Below are positions 16,288 through 23,577 of a stretch of 27,724 nucleotides of DNA, piece by piece (position 1 is the stretch's first letter; every line of letters begins with the position of its first letter). Below the pieces are notes generated by a model that was given only the letters and a program-made list of their open reading frames with translations, ran no database searches and had not been told where the DNA came from. Source of the DNA: an uncultured Pseudoflavonifractor sp. (lineage in GTDB: Bacteria > Bacillota > Clostridia > Oscillospirales > Oscillospiraceae); assembly GCA_947383685.1 (NCBI GenBank), contig CANDEE010000020.1, positions 1-27,724 of the forward strand. The letters are read 5' to 3'. A program made the translations under genes and the position numbers.

Positions 16288-18336
16288 TCAGTTAAAAATG
16301 TCTCCGTCCTCGGCAAAGAGCTGCTTGATCCGCTCCATGACCCCCTGGTGTTCCGGCGCGGCCAGGAATTGGTCGGCTTGAAGCAGCTCCCCGGCAGCGT
16401 CCTGGGCCTCCTTAAGAACCCGGGTATCCCCCGCCAAATCTGCGGAGCGCAGGTTAGGCAGGCCGTGCTGCCGCTGTCCAAAGAAGTCGCCGGGTCCCCG
16501 CAGCTCCAGGTCCTTTTCCGCAATTTTGAAGCCGTCGGTGGTCTTGGTAAAATACCGCAGCCGCTCCAACGTCTCCTGGGCGCGGTTGTCCGTGATGAGC
16601 ACGCAGTAGGATTGCCACCGGCCCCGGCCCACCCGGCCCCGGAGCTGGTGGAGCTGGGAGAGCCCAAACCGCTCGGCGTTCTCAATAATCATGAGGGAGG
16701 CGTTGGGCACGTCCACTCCCACCTCCACCACGGTAGTAGAAACCAGCACATCCAGTTCCCCCCCGGCAAAGGCGGACATGACCGCCTCCTTCTCCCTGGC
16801 CTTCAGCTTGCCGTGAACAAAGCCCACCCGCAAATCGGGGAAGACCTGCTGGGAAAGCACCTTGGCATAGGCCGTGACCGCTTTCAGGTCGCTGCCCTCC
16901 CCCTCCTCTACGGCGGGGCAGATGACATAGACCTGGCGGCCCTGGGCCACATTTTTGCGGACAAACTGATACATCCTCTGCCGTTTGTCCTCCCCCACCA
17001 GGTAAGTCTCCACCGGGGTCCGTCCGGGGGGCAGCTCGTCCATAACCGTCACGTCCAAATCCCCATAAATCAGGAGGGCCAGGGTCCGGGGAATGGGAGT
17101 CGCGGACATGACCAACACATGGGGGGCGGTTTTTGCCTTGGAGCTGAGAGCGGAACGCTGGCCCACCCCAAAACGGTGCTGCTCATCGGTAATGACCAGC
17201 CCTAGGTCGGCATACTCCACTCCCTCAGAAAGAAGGGCGTGAGTGCCTACAATAAGGTGTATCTCTCCCGCTGCCAGAGCGGTCCGGACGCTCCTTTTCT
17301 CTGCGGCCTTCATGCTGCCCGTCAGCAGCCCTATCTTCATCCCAGCGGGGGAAAGGAGTTTGTTCAGCGTATCAAAATGCTGGTGGGCCAGGATTTCCGT
17401 GGGGGCCATCATGGCGGTCTGAACTCCTGCGGCATAGGCGGTCCAGGCGGCGTAGGCCGCCACCGCCGTCTTACCGGAGCCTACGTCTCCCTGCACCAAG
17501 CGGTTCATGGGTCTTCCTGAGGAAAGGTCGCCGGCGATCTCCTCCATGGCCCGCAGCTGGGCCCCGGTAGGCGTAAAGGGCAGCAGGGAGAGAAATTCCC
17601 GTGGCTCCCGCCGGGGTAGGGTCCGTCCCTCCGCTCCCGCCCGCCGCCGGCGGAGAAAGGCCATACCACAGGAGAGGAAGAACAGCTCCTCAAATACCAG
17701 CCGCCGCCTGGCAACGTCCAACGCCTCCTGGTCGGCGGGAAAATGAACGTTTTGACAGGCGTACTCCGCCGTGCAAAGCCCGTGGGCCAGCCGCACACCG
17801 CTGGGGAGCCGATCGGGAACAAGCTGGGCACAGGTCTCCACGCAGGGCAGGGCCAGCCCCGCCAGCAGATTGTTGCTCACCCCGGCGGTAAGGGGATAAA
17901 CGGGCATGATGCGTCCGGTGAAGCGGGTCCTGCCCTCCCGCTCGAACACCGGGTTGGTAAACTGGCGGTGACGGCCCATGACCTCCAGCTTGCCGTAAAA
18001 AATGTAGCTCTCGCCGGGGATGAGGGCATGGCGGACGTAATCCTGGTTAAAAAAGGTGACCTGGGCGGAGCCGGTATGGTCCACAATACGGCATTTGGTC
18101 ACGTTCAGCCCCTTGCGGATGCGGGATACGCTGGGTGAATCCGCCACCATGGCAGATACGCAGACGGGAAGGTCTGCGGGGGCGTTGGAGATGGTGTACA
18201 TTCTGGTCCGGTCCTCATAGGCCCTGGGGTAGTAGGAAAGGAGGTCGCCCACGGTTTCCAGCCCAAGTCTGGCGAGGGCCTTGGCCCGGGCAGGGCCGAT
18301 GCCGGGAAAGGTATCCAGCCTGGTTGCCAAATCCAT
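16288..18336 (-). CDS. recG: ATP-dependent DNA helicase RecG
   Basis: Branch-migrating helicase that processes stalled forks and recombination intermediates; 682 aa, the standard length. An N-terminal helix-hairpin-helix-like stretch (FPGIGPARAKALARLGLETV) is followed by the OB wedge domain (about 55-150). The helicase core carries Walker A GDVGSGKT (283-290), the DEQH box (384-387), SATPIPRT, and the QLRGRVGRG motif VI in the second RecA lobe. The TRG-like segment (YFTKTTDGFKIAEKDLELRG, PGDFFGQRQHG) is present. It is divergent from the dehydrogenase gene across a 93-bp spacer. All key motifs are intact. Confidence 0.96.
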   Translation of the reverse strand: MDLATRLDTFPGIGPARAKALARLGLETVGDLLSYYPRAYEDRTRMYTISNAPADLPVCVSAMVADSPSVSRIRKGLNVTKCRIVDHTGSAQVTFFNQDYVRHALIPGESYIFYGKLEVMGRHRQFTNPVFEREGRTRFTGRIMPVYPLTAGVSNNLLAGLALPCVETCAQLVPDRLPSGVRLAHGLCTAEYACQNVHFPADQEALDVARRRLVFEELFFLSCGMAFLRRRRAGAEGRTLPRREPREFLSLLPFTPTGAQLRAMEEIAGDLSSGRPMNRLVQGDVGSGKTAVAAYAAWTAYAAGVQTAMMAPTEILAHQHFDTLNKLLSPAGMKIGLLTGSMKAAEKRSVRTALAAGEIHLIVGTHALLSEGVEYADLGLVITDEQHRFGVGQRSALSSKAKTAPHVLVMSATPIPRTLALLIYGDLDVTVMDELPPGRTPVETYLVGEDKRQRMYQFVRKNVAQGRQVYVICPAVEEGEGSDLKAVTAYAKVLSQQVFPDLRVGFVHGKLKAREKEAVMSAFAGGELDVLVSTTVVEVGVDVPNASLMIIENAERFGLSQLHQLRGRVGRGRWQSYCVLITDNRAQETLERLRYFTKTTDGFKIAEKDLELRGPGDFFGQRQHGLPNLRSADLAGDTRVLKEAQDAAGELLQADQFLAAPEHQGVMERIKQLFAEDGDIFN

Positions 18337-18369
18337 TTCTCTCCCCCCTTCCCTTTTTCCTGCTTTTCC

Positions 18370-18407
18370 ATTATAATTATAGTATCACAAAATTTTCTTT
18401 GGAACAA
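18370..18407 (-). promoter_or_regulatory. Probable recG promoter in a divergent AT-rich spacer
   Basis: On the minus strand TTGTTC (18402-18407), 17 bases and TACTAT (18379-18384). The same spacer holds a plus-strand TATAAT (18372-18377) that could serve the divergent dehydrogenase gene, but its -35 is poor. Confidence 0.45.
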
Positions 18408-18429
18408 TCCCGAAAAAGGAGTGTATCTC

Positions 18430-19386
18430 ATGGACGTAATTCTCAACTTTCTTCGCCTTACCGAAACGGAACGGGACGCCTTTCGCTCTGCCGCCCCAGA
18501 CCATGAGCACCTGTTCCGCCCGGTGGCTGACCAGACCAAGGATGCCCGCACCGCTCCCGATGAAGATTTGGCCCGGGCCACCATTATTATCGGCTGTCCC
18601 CCCGCGGCAGAGATGAGTAAATGCCTTAACCTGAAATGGCTCCAAACCTGGTCCGCCGGGGTGGCCCCCTATCTGGCCCCCGGCGTGCTGCCCGAGGGCT
18701 GTAAGCTCACCTCTGCCGTGGGCTGCTACGGCCCCGCCGTCTCCGAGCATATGCTTGCCGCCGCCCTATCTTTAATGAAGCGGCTGCCTGCCTACCGGGA
18801 CAACCAGAATGCCTGCCGCTGGGCCGACGAGGGAATCGTCAAAAGCTTTCACGATTCCAATGTCCTGCTTCTGGGGACCGGAGACATCGGCAGCCACTTT
18901 GCCCAGCTTGCCCAGGCTCTGGGCGCCCACACCATCGGCCTGAACCGCCATCCGGAAAGGCCGGTATCCGGGATGGACGAGCTGCACCCCTTGACCGAAC
19001 TGGACCAGTGGCTTCCCCAGGCCGACGTGGTTGCCATGTCCCTGCCCGAAACGCCGGAAACCATCCACCTGATGGATGCACGGCGGCTTGCCCTGATGAA
19101 ACCGGACGCCATTCTGGTCAATGCGGGCCGCGGCTCCGGAGTAGACAACCTGGCCCTGGCGGAAGCCCTACAGGCGGGCCATCTTTGGGGCGCGGCCCTG
19201 GACGTAACGGAGCCGGAACCTCTCCCGGCGGACCATCCCCTCTGGGCATGCCGCAATTTGCTGCTGACCCCCCACTCCGCCGGAGGGGACAAGCTGGACG
19301 CCACCATCCGCCGCATTGCCGCCCTGGCCCAGGAGAATTTGAAGCATTACCTGGCGGGTGAGGAGCTGCGAAACCGGATGAAATAA
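18430..19386 (+). CDS. D-isomer-specific 2-hydroxyacid dehydrogenase family protein
   Basis: NAD(P)-dependent oxidoreductase interconverting a D-2-hydroxyacid and a 2-oxoacid, 318 aa from ATG 18430 (AAAGGAG eight bases upstream). The Rossmann motif is GTGDIG (149-154). The catalytic triad is recognisable as R234 (VNAGRGSGVD), E263 (DVTEPEPLP) and H282 (LTPHSAGG). The order and spacing fit the GhrA/phosphoglycerate-dehydrogenase-like subgroup. There is no ACT domain, so it is not a classical serine-pathway SerA. The substrate cannot be read from sequence. It stands alone: divergent from recG and ended by a bidirectional terminator against the LCP gene. Confidence 0.88.
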   Translation: MDVILNFLRLTETERDAFRSAAPDHEHLFRPVADQTKDARTAPDEDLARATIIIGCPPAAEMSKCLNLKWLQTWSAGVAPYLAPGVLPEGCKLTSAVGCYGPAVSEHMLAAALSLMKRLPAYRDNQNACRWADEGIVKSFHDSNVLLLGTGDIGSHFAQLAQALGAHTIGLNRHPERPVSGMDELHPLTELDQWLPQADVVAMSLPETPETIHLMDARRLALMKPDAILVNAGRGSGVDNLALAEALQAGHLWGAALDVTEPEPLPADHPLWACRNLLLTPHSAGGDKLDATIRRIAALAQENLKHYLAGEELRNRMK

Positions 19387-19423
19387 ACCTTTCCGGGAAG
19401 CAAGCCCCCCTTATTTTTCTATC

Positions 19424-19465
19424 AAAAAGGGCGGCGTTGTGAGTACACAACGCCGCCCCTTTTTC
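19424..19465. terminator. Bidirectional intrinsic terminator
   Basis: A perfect 13-bp stem, GGGCGGCGTTGTG (19429-19441) and CACAACGCCGCCC (19446-19458), with an AGTA loop. CTTTTTC follows on the plus strand and TTTTT on the minus strand (plus A at 19424-19428). It serves the convergent dehydrogenase and LCP genes. Confidence 0.9.
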
Positions 19466-19470
19466 TTTTT

Positions 19471-20562
19471 TCAGTCTCCCCGCACCATTCGTACCATGTC
19501 CTCCGTAATGTCAGTGGTATACGGGTTGATACACTGGTTGATCAGCTCCAGACTTCCGGCAATGTCCAGCTCATAGACCGAGATGCCGTGATAGGTGGCT
19601 CCGCCATCCCCCGGCAGGGTCCCGGTGGTCAGGTCGTCAAAGCTGAATTTCAGCGCCGGCTCTACAAACCACAGCATATTCCCCAGGGTCAAATCAGTCT
19701 TGACATACTTGGAGAACAGCTCCACATAGCTGCCCACCTTTTGGGGATTGGAAAGGACCTTTTTGGCAATGGTCTTTACCATCTCCTGCTGGGTCCGGGT
19801 CCGCCCGATGTCCAAATCGGGATAGGCGGGGTATACGTTGTCAGGGTACTCCCCCGGTCCGTCGGAGTTATTGCGGCAGCGGACCACCTCCAAGGCCTGC
19901 TTCCCCGTAAGGTGCTGCATCCCGGGGTTGTAGTGGATGTGCAGATTCTGGTCGGGAGCGTCGTAATTCATATAGACAGGCACGTTGAAGTCCACGCCGC
20001 CCACCGCGTTCACGATCTCTACGAAAATGTTGGTGTCGATCAGCACATAGTGGTCGATGGGGAAGCCCACGATCTCGCCCACCGCCTCCTTCAGCTGCCC
20101 GATCCCCCCGTCGGGTGGATTATAGTAGTTGCCGTTGGAGTAGGCGGCGTTGAGCTTATAGTACTTCCAACCCTCCCGGTCCACCACTGTGTCCCGGGGG
20201 ACGGACACCAGGCCGATCTTCTGATTGGCTGTGTCGTAGGTGCAGACCATGATGGTATCGGTGCTGCCGCTGACCTGGTCCTCTGCCGCCAACAGGAATG
20301 TCCAGGTAGCCTCCTTCCGCTGAAGACCCTGCCGGCTCTCGTCCACATCCGTAGTGGCGGGGTCGTCGGTAACAGTGGGAATATAAGGCGCGGGAGGCGG
20401 CTCGGCGGTACTGGGCCGGCGGGAGGCCGCCTTATACCCCAGCCACAGTCCCACGATAATGGCGGAAATGACTACCAGAGTGGAATAAAGGCCCCGGAAC
20501 AGCCGCTGGATGGGAGAGCGGCGGGAACGCTTCTTTTTCTTTTTTCTGTGTCTGGCTGCCAA
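19471..20562 (-). CDS. LytR-CpsA-Psr (LCP) family cell-wall protein
   Basis: Membrane-anchored enzyme of the family that transfers glycopolymers from lipid carriers to peptidoglycan, 363 aa from TTG 20562. That TTG is chosen because GGAAGGAGGGAGG lies just upstream and the protein then starts with a basic cytoplasmic tail (RHRKKKKKRSRR). ATGs further upstream lie in a terminator hairpin. One helix (about 23-43, STLVVISAIIVGLWLGYKAA) is followed by a Pro-rich linker and the extracellular LCP domain. Its landmarks are GSTDTIMVCTYD, SVPRDTVV, HYVLIDTNIFVEIVNAVGGV, the CRNNSDGPGEY region and DIGRTRTQQEMVKTIAKK. Conserved arginines and the TDT aspartate for phosphate/metal binding are present. No teichoic acid or capsule gene is adjacent. 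Confidence 0.9.
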   Translation of the reverse strand: MAARHRKKKKKRSRRSPIQRLFRGLYSTLVVISAIIVGLWLGYKAASRRPSTAEPPPAPYIPTVTDDPATTDVDESRQGLQRKEATWTFLLAAEDQVSGSTDTIMVCTYDTANQKIGLVSVPRDTVVDREGWKYYKLNAAYSNGNYYNPPDGGIGQLKEAVGEIVGFPIDHYVLIDTNIFVEIVNAVGGVDFNVPVYMNYDAPDQNLHIHYNPGMQHLTGKQALEVVRCRNNSDGPGEYPDNVYPAYPDLDIGRTRTQQEMVKTIAKKVLSNPQKVGSYVELFSKYVKTDLTLGNMLWFVEPALKFSFDDLTTGTLPGDGGATYHGISVYELDIAGSLELINQCINPYTTDITEDMVRMVRGD

Positions 20563-20591
20563 GACCCTCCCTCCTTCCTCACAGGCAAGTA

Positions 20592-20641
20592 TACCCAAAA
20601 AATACAATGTCCACCGCTGATAAAAACCAGCGATGGACATT
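20592..20641 (-). terminator. Intrinsic terminator of the small upstream gene
   Basis: Minus-strand AATGTCCATCGCTG and CAGCGGTGGACATT (20605-20641 region) form a 14-bp stem with one mismatch and a loop of eight bases (GTTTTTAT). GTATTTTTTGGG follows. It separates the small unknown gene from the LCP gene. Confidence 0.75.
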
Positions 20642-20696
20642 ATACTTTCATTTTGACCGGGGCGCAAGATGGGGAAGGGAAAAAATAAGAAAATTG

Positions 20697-21017
20697 TCAG
20701 CTTTTACCGTTCTGGGCCAAAAGAGCGGCTGTAAGGGAATTGACCGCCCCCAGCAAATCCACCAAAAGCTGGCTCTGGCAGGAGAGCTGCTCCAACGCCT
20801 GGGTCATAGCCGCCGGCGCGTCCTCCTGAACAGAGTAGGCCGGAGCGGCAGGCTCCACCTTGGAAGTCCCCAGGGGAATGGTATGGGGATAGCGGTGCAT
20901 AGGCTCCTCCCGGCTGGCGGGTTCGGCGGCGGTCAAAAGCTCCTGCCGGGCAGCCACCACCTTGGCGTGGGCTTGGGCGGCGGAGCGGTATGTACGGCTG
21001 TAACGCCTTGCCATCAT
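20697..21017 (-). CDS. Small hypothetical protein, 106 aa
   Basis: Not recognised. ATG 21017 has AAGGAGGT six bases upstream, and the gene is followed by a terminator, so it is probably expressed. The N-terminal third is basic and Ala/Arg-rich (MMARRYSRTYRSAAQAHAKV), the middle is Pro-rich and probably disordered. The last 35 residues form a likely amphipathic helix (EQLSCQSQLLVDLLGAVNSL) that could mediate oligomerisation. No signal peptide or membrane helix. Divergent from the ABC importer lipoprotein; 122 bases lie between the two start codons. No function is proposed. Confidence 0.6.
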   Translation of the reverse strand: MMARRYSRTYRSAAQAHAKVVAARQELLTAAEPASREEPMHRYPHTIPLGTSKVEPAAPAYSVQEDAPAAMTQALEQLSCQSQLLVDLLGAVNSLTAALLAQNGKS

Positions 21018-21077
21018 AGTAGTACCTCCTTTCTCGTACCCCATCCTATGCGCCAAACCGGAAAATGGCCCATCCGC

Positions 21078-21106
21078 TTGACATTATTCCGGCAAAAATG
21101 TAGACT
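21078..21106 (+). promoter_or_regulatory. Promoter of the NitT/TauT-type ABC importer operon
   Basis: TTGACA (21078-21083), a 17-base spacer and TAGACT (21101-21106). The leader of about 30 nt is too short for a riboswitch. Confidence 0.7.
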
Positions 21107-21139
21107 GAAAAAAGAAACCCCGTGAAAGGAATGGTGTCT

Positions 21140-22240
21140 ATGAAACGAAACAAGCTGGTTGCCCTGACCTTGGGGCTGGTCCTTTTGTGTTCCTGCACCC
21201 CCAAGACCCCGGAGCCTGCGCCCACCCCGGTCCCCACCGTGGAGCCTACCCCCACGCCTGCCATAGAGACGGTCGAGGTGGACGTCGCCATGCTGAAGGG
21301 TCCCACTGGCCTGGGCTGCGCCAAGCTGATGGAGGACGCCGGAATGAATGTGGGCTCCCTTGCCAGCGGCAACAGTTACGCCTTTCTTCCCTGCGCCGAT
21401 CCCGCCGAGGCGGTGGCCCTCCTTACCAAAGGGGATGCGGACATCGCCGCTCTGCCCACCAATATGGCCTCTATCCTCTATCATAAGCTGGACGGCGGCA
21501 TTCAGCTCCTGGCCCTGAACACCTACGGGGTGCTGTATATTCTGGAAAAGGGAGACAGCATCCAGTCCATGACGGATTTGGAGGGCAAGACCGTCCACGC
21601 CTACGGACAGGGAGCCAACCCGGAGTTCGTTCTGAACTATCTGTTGGAGCAAAATGAGGTAGACCCGGAACGCGTAGACGTCCAGTGGCACGCCTCCACC
21701 GACGAGGTGACCTCCCTTATGACCGCCGGAGAGGCGGAAATCTGCATGCTGCCCGTTCCCGCTGCCACAGCGGTCCTGATGCAGAACGAAAACGTCCGGG
21801 AAGCCCTGGACCTCACTGAGGAGTGGGACAAGGCCGGAGGTGACGGCGTGCTGACCATGGGCTGCGTGGTGGCCCGGACAGAGTTTGTCAAGGAATTCCC
21901 CGAGGCGGTGGAGGAGTTTTTGGCGGAATACGAGACCTCCATCTCCTACATGACCGACCCCGCCAACCTCTCTGACGCCGCCCTCTTGGCGGAGAAGCAG
22001 GGCATCGTCCCAAAAGCTGCCGTGGCGGAGAAGGCCATCCCTGCCGCCAACCTGTGCTTTGTCACCGGGGACGACATGATGGCAGGCATCCAGGGCTATT
22101 ATCAGGTACTGTTCCAGGCCGATCCCGCCGCCATCGGCGGCTCCATCCCCGACGGGGCCTTCTACTACAGGGCGGTGTCGCCCATAACCGATGTGTGGAA
22201 GGATGGGGGCTCCAATGGGACGGTCTTTTATAGTAAGTGA
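21140..22240 (+). CDS. ABC importer substrate-binding lipoprotein (NitT/TauT/THI5-like)
   Basis: Extracellular solute receptor of the NMT1/SsuA superfamily, 366 aa. ATG 21140 is preferred over in-frame starts at 21122 and 21131 because AAAGGA lies nine bases upstream. The lipobox LLCSC puts the lipidated cysteine at residue 19, followed by a Pro/Thr spacer (PEPAPTPVPTVEPTPTP). The mature domain reads VDVAMLKGPTGLGCAKLMED, then DADIAALPTNMASILYHKL and MTDLEGKTVHAYGQGANPEF, the typical pattern of this fold. Ligands in the family include taurine, sulfonates, nitrate, thiamine precursors and aromatics; nothing here decides among them. First gene of a three-gene operon. Confidence 0.88.
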   Translation: MKRNKLVALTLGLVLLCSCTPKTPEPAPTPVPTVEPTPTPAIETVEVDVAMLKGPTGLGCAKLMEDAGMNVGSLASGNSYAFLPCADPAEAVALLTKGDADIAALPTNMASILYHKLDGGIQLLALNTYGVLYILEKGDSIQSMTDLEGKTVHAYGQGANPEFVLNYLLEQNEVDPERVDVQWHASTDEVTSLMTAGEAEICMLPVPAATAVLMQNENVREALDLTEEWDKAGGDGVLTMGCVVARTEFVKEFPEAVEEFLAEYETSISYMTDPANLSDAALLAEKQGIVPKAAVAEKAIPAANLCFVTGDDMMAGIQGYYQVLFQADPAAIGGSIPDGAFYYRAVSPITDVWKDGGSNGTVFYSK

Positions 22241-22243
22241 CAG

Positions 22244-22990
22244 ATGAGAAACAGGTATTGGAAAAGGTTGGCTCCGGCGGTGTTCTGGCTGGGAGTATGG
22301 TGGCTCTGCGCCGCGGTGGTGGGAAAGGAGCTACTCCTTCCCTCCCCAGCGGCGGCCTTTCATGCCCTTTGGCAGTTGGCGGGCACAGGGGGGTTCTGGC
22401 GTTCCGTCCTGATGAGCCTGGGGCGGATCAGCCTGGGCTTTCTGCTGGGGGCAGGCCTTGGGACCCTTTTGGGAATCGTCACCGCCGCCTCCCGGTGGGG
22501 GGACCTGCTCCTGTCCCCCGCCCTCCGGGCGGTACGGACGGTGCCGGTGGTATCCTTCATCCTCCTTCTCTACTTCTGGCTCCCTACGGGCCGGGTCCCG
22601 GCGGCGGTGTCCGCCCTCATGGCTCTCCCCGTGGCCTGGCGCTCCGCCCGGCAGGGCATCGCCTCCGCCGATCCCCAGCTTTTGGAGCTGGCGGAAGCCT
22701 ACAAGCTGGGCACCTGGCGAACCGTGACCCACGTCTATTTTCCCGCCGCCCTCCCCGCCCTTGCCGCCGGGTGGGAGACCGCCCTGGGCCTCGCCTGGAA
22801 ATCCGGCGTAGCAGCAGAAGTATTATGTCAACCTAAATGGGCCCTGGGAACCGGCCTTCAAGTCTCCAAGGCATATCTGGACGCCCCCGGCCTGTTTGCC
22901 TGGACAGGGACGATGGTAGTCCTCAGCATCCTTACAGAATGGGCCTTACGGCTGGCTCTGCGGCCCTGGAAGGGGGGCAAAAAGGGATGA
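22244..22990 (+). CDS. ABC importer permease (SsuC/TauC type)
   Basis: Membrane subunit with a BPD_transp_1 domain, 248 aa and about six helices. The N-terminus is short and basic, followed by helix FWLGVWWLCAAVVG. The ATPase-docking loop reads ELAEAYKLGTWRTVTHVYFP with the following AALPALAAG, as in SsuC/TauC permeases. The start lies three bases after the lipoprotein stop codon and has only a weak ribosome site, consistent with translational coupling. The stop overlaps the ATPase start (ATGA). Confidence 0.9.
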   Translation: MRNRYWKRLAPAVFWLGVWWLCAAVVGKELLLPSPAAAFHALWQLAGTGGFWRSVLMSLGRISLGFLLGAGLGTLLGIVTAASRWGDLLLSPALRAVRTVPVVSFILLLYFWLPTGRVPAAVSALMALPVAWRSARQGIASADPQLLELAEAYKLGTWRTVTHVYFPAALPALAAGWETALGLAWKSGVAAEVLCQPKWALGTGLQVSKAYLDAPGLFAWTGTMVVLSILTEWALRLALRPWKGGKKG

Positions 22991-23538
22991 TAGAGGTCCA
23001 AAATCTCACCGTCCGCCTTGGAGATAAGACCATACTGGATCACTTTATGTTAATGATTCCCGCAAAGGGCCTGACCTTTCTTTCGGGGCCTTCCGGAGTG
23101 GGTAAAACCACCCTTCTGCGGGCGCTGGCGGGGCTTTTGCCCCTGGAAGCGGGAACGGTCTCCCTCCCCGGCGCCCCGGTGATGCTCTTTCAGGAGGACA
23201 GGCTGTTTCCCCGCCGCACCGTCCGGCAGCAGGTGGAGGCGGTTCTGCCCGCTTCCCGCCGTGGGGAAGCCGCCCGCTGGCTGGAACTGGCAGAGCTGAC
23301 CGGCGCGGCGGATAAACTGCCGGAGGAGCTGTCCGGCGGCATGGCCCGGAGGACCGCCCTCTGCCGGGCCCTGGCGGTGGAGGGGGCGGTCTACCTGCTG
23401 GACGAGCCCTTTGCCGGAGTGGACCTGGACCGGGCCTTCCGCATTCTGGAGCGGCTCCGGGAACTGGACAGGCCCATTCTGATGACGGGCCATTCCCCCC
23501 AACTGGCCCAGCGGTGCGACAGGCTGATACAGCTATAA
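22987..23538 (+). CDS. ABC importer ATP-binding protein, short form
   Basis: ATPase of the importer, 183 aa from ATG 22987 (ATGA overlap with the permease). All motifs are present: Walker A GPSGVGKT, the Q-loop in MLFQEDRLFP, signature ELSGGMARR, Walker B VYLLDEPFAG and the switch histidine in LMTGHSPQL. It is about 60-70 residues shorter than usual SsuB/TauB proteins: it ends soon after the H-loop and lacks the C-terminal tail. Since a terminator follows immediately, this looks like the native end and not a frameshift. Confidence 0.9.
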   Translation: MIEVQNLTVRLGDKTILDHFMLMIPAKGLTFLSGPSGVGKTTLLRALAGLLPLEAGTVSLPGAPVMLFQEDRLFPRRTVRQQVEAVLPASRRGEAARWLELAELTGAADKLPEELSGGMARRTALCRALAVEGAVYLLDEPFAGVDLDRAFRILERLRELDRPILMTGHSPQLAQRCDRLIQL

Positions 23539-23573
23539 AAAACCGTGGAACGAAATTCGTTCCACGGTTTTTT
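23537..23573. terminator. Bidirectional intrinsic terminator
   Basis: Two perfectly complementary 18-base arms (ending AACGAA and beginning TTCGTT) flank a single A at 23555, with A/T runs on both sides. It ends both the ABC operon and the convergent DUF1576 transcript and overlaps the ATPase stop codon. Confidence 0.92.
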
Positions 23574-23577
23574 AGAA

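Noticed and set aside
16275..16685. N-terminal extension of the TetR gene into recG
   Set aside because: The extension is the recG sequence in another frame; the TetR domain and a good ribosome site begin at 16274.
20563..20667. Upstream ATG starts for the LCP gene
   Set aside because: They lie in or before a terminator hairpin and lack a ribosome site; the TTG at 20562 has a strong one.
21140..23538. Thiamine-precursor or taurine importer assignment
   Set aside because: The fold is shared by importers of many ligands, no THI-box riboswitch is in the short leader and no pathway gene is adjacent.
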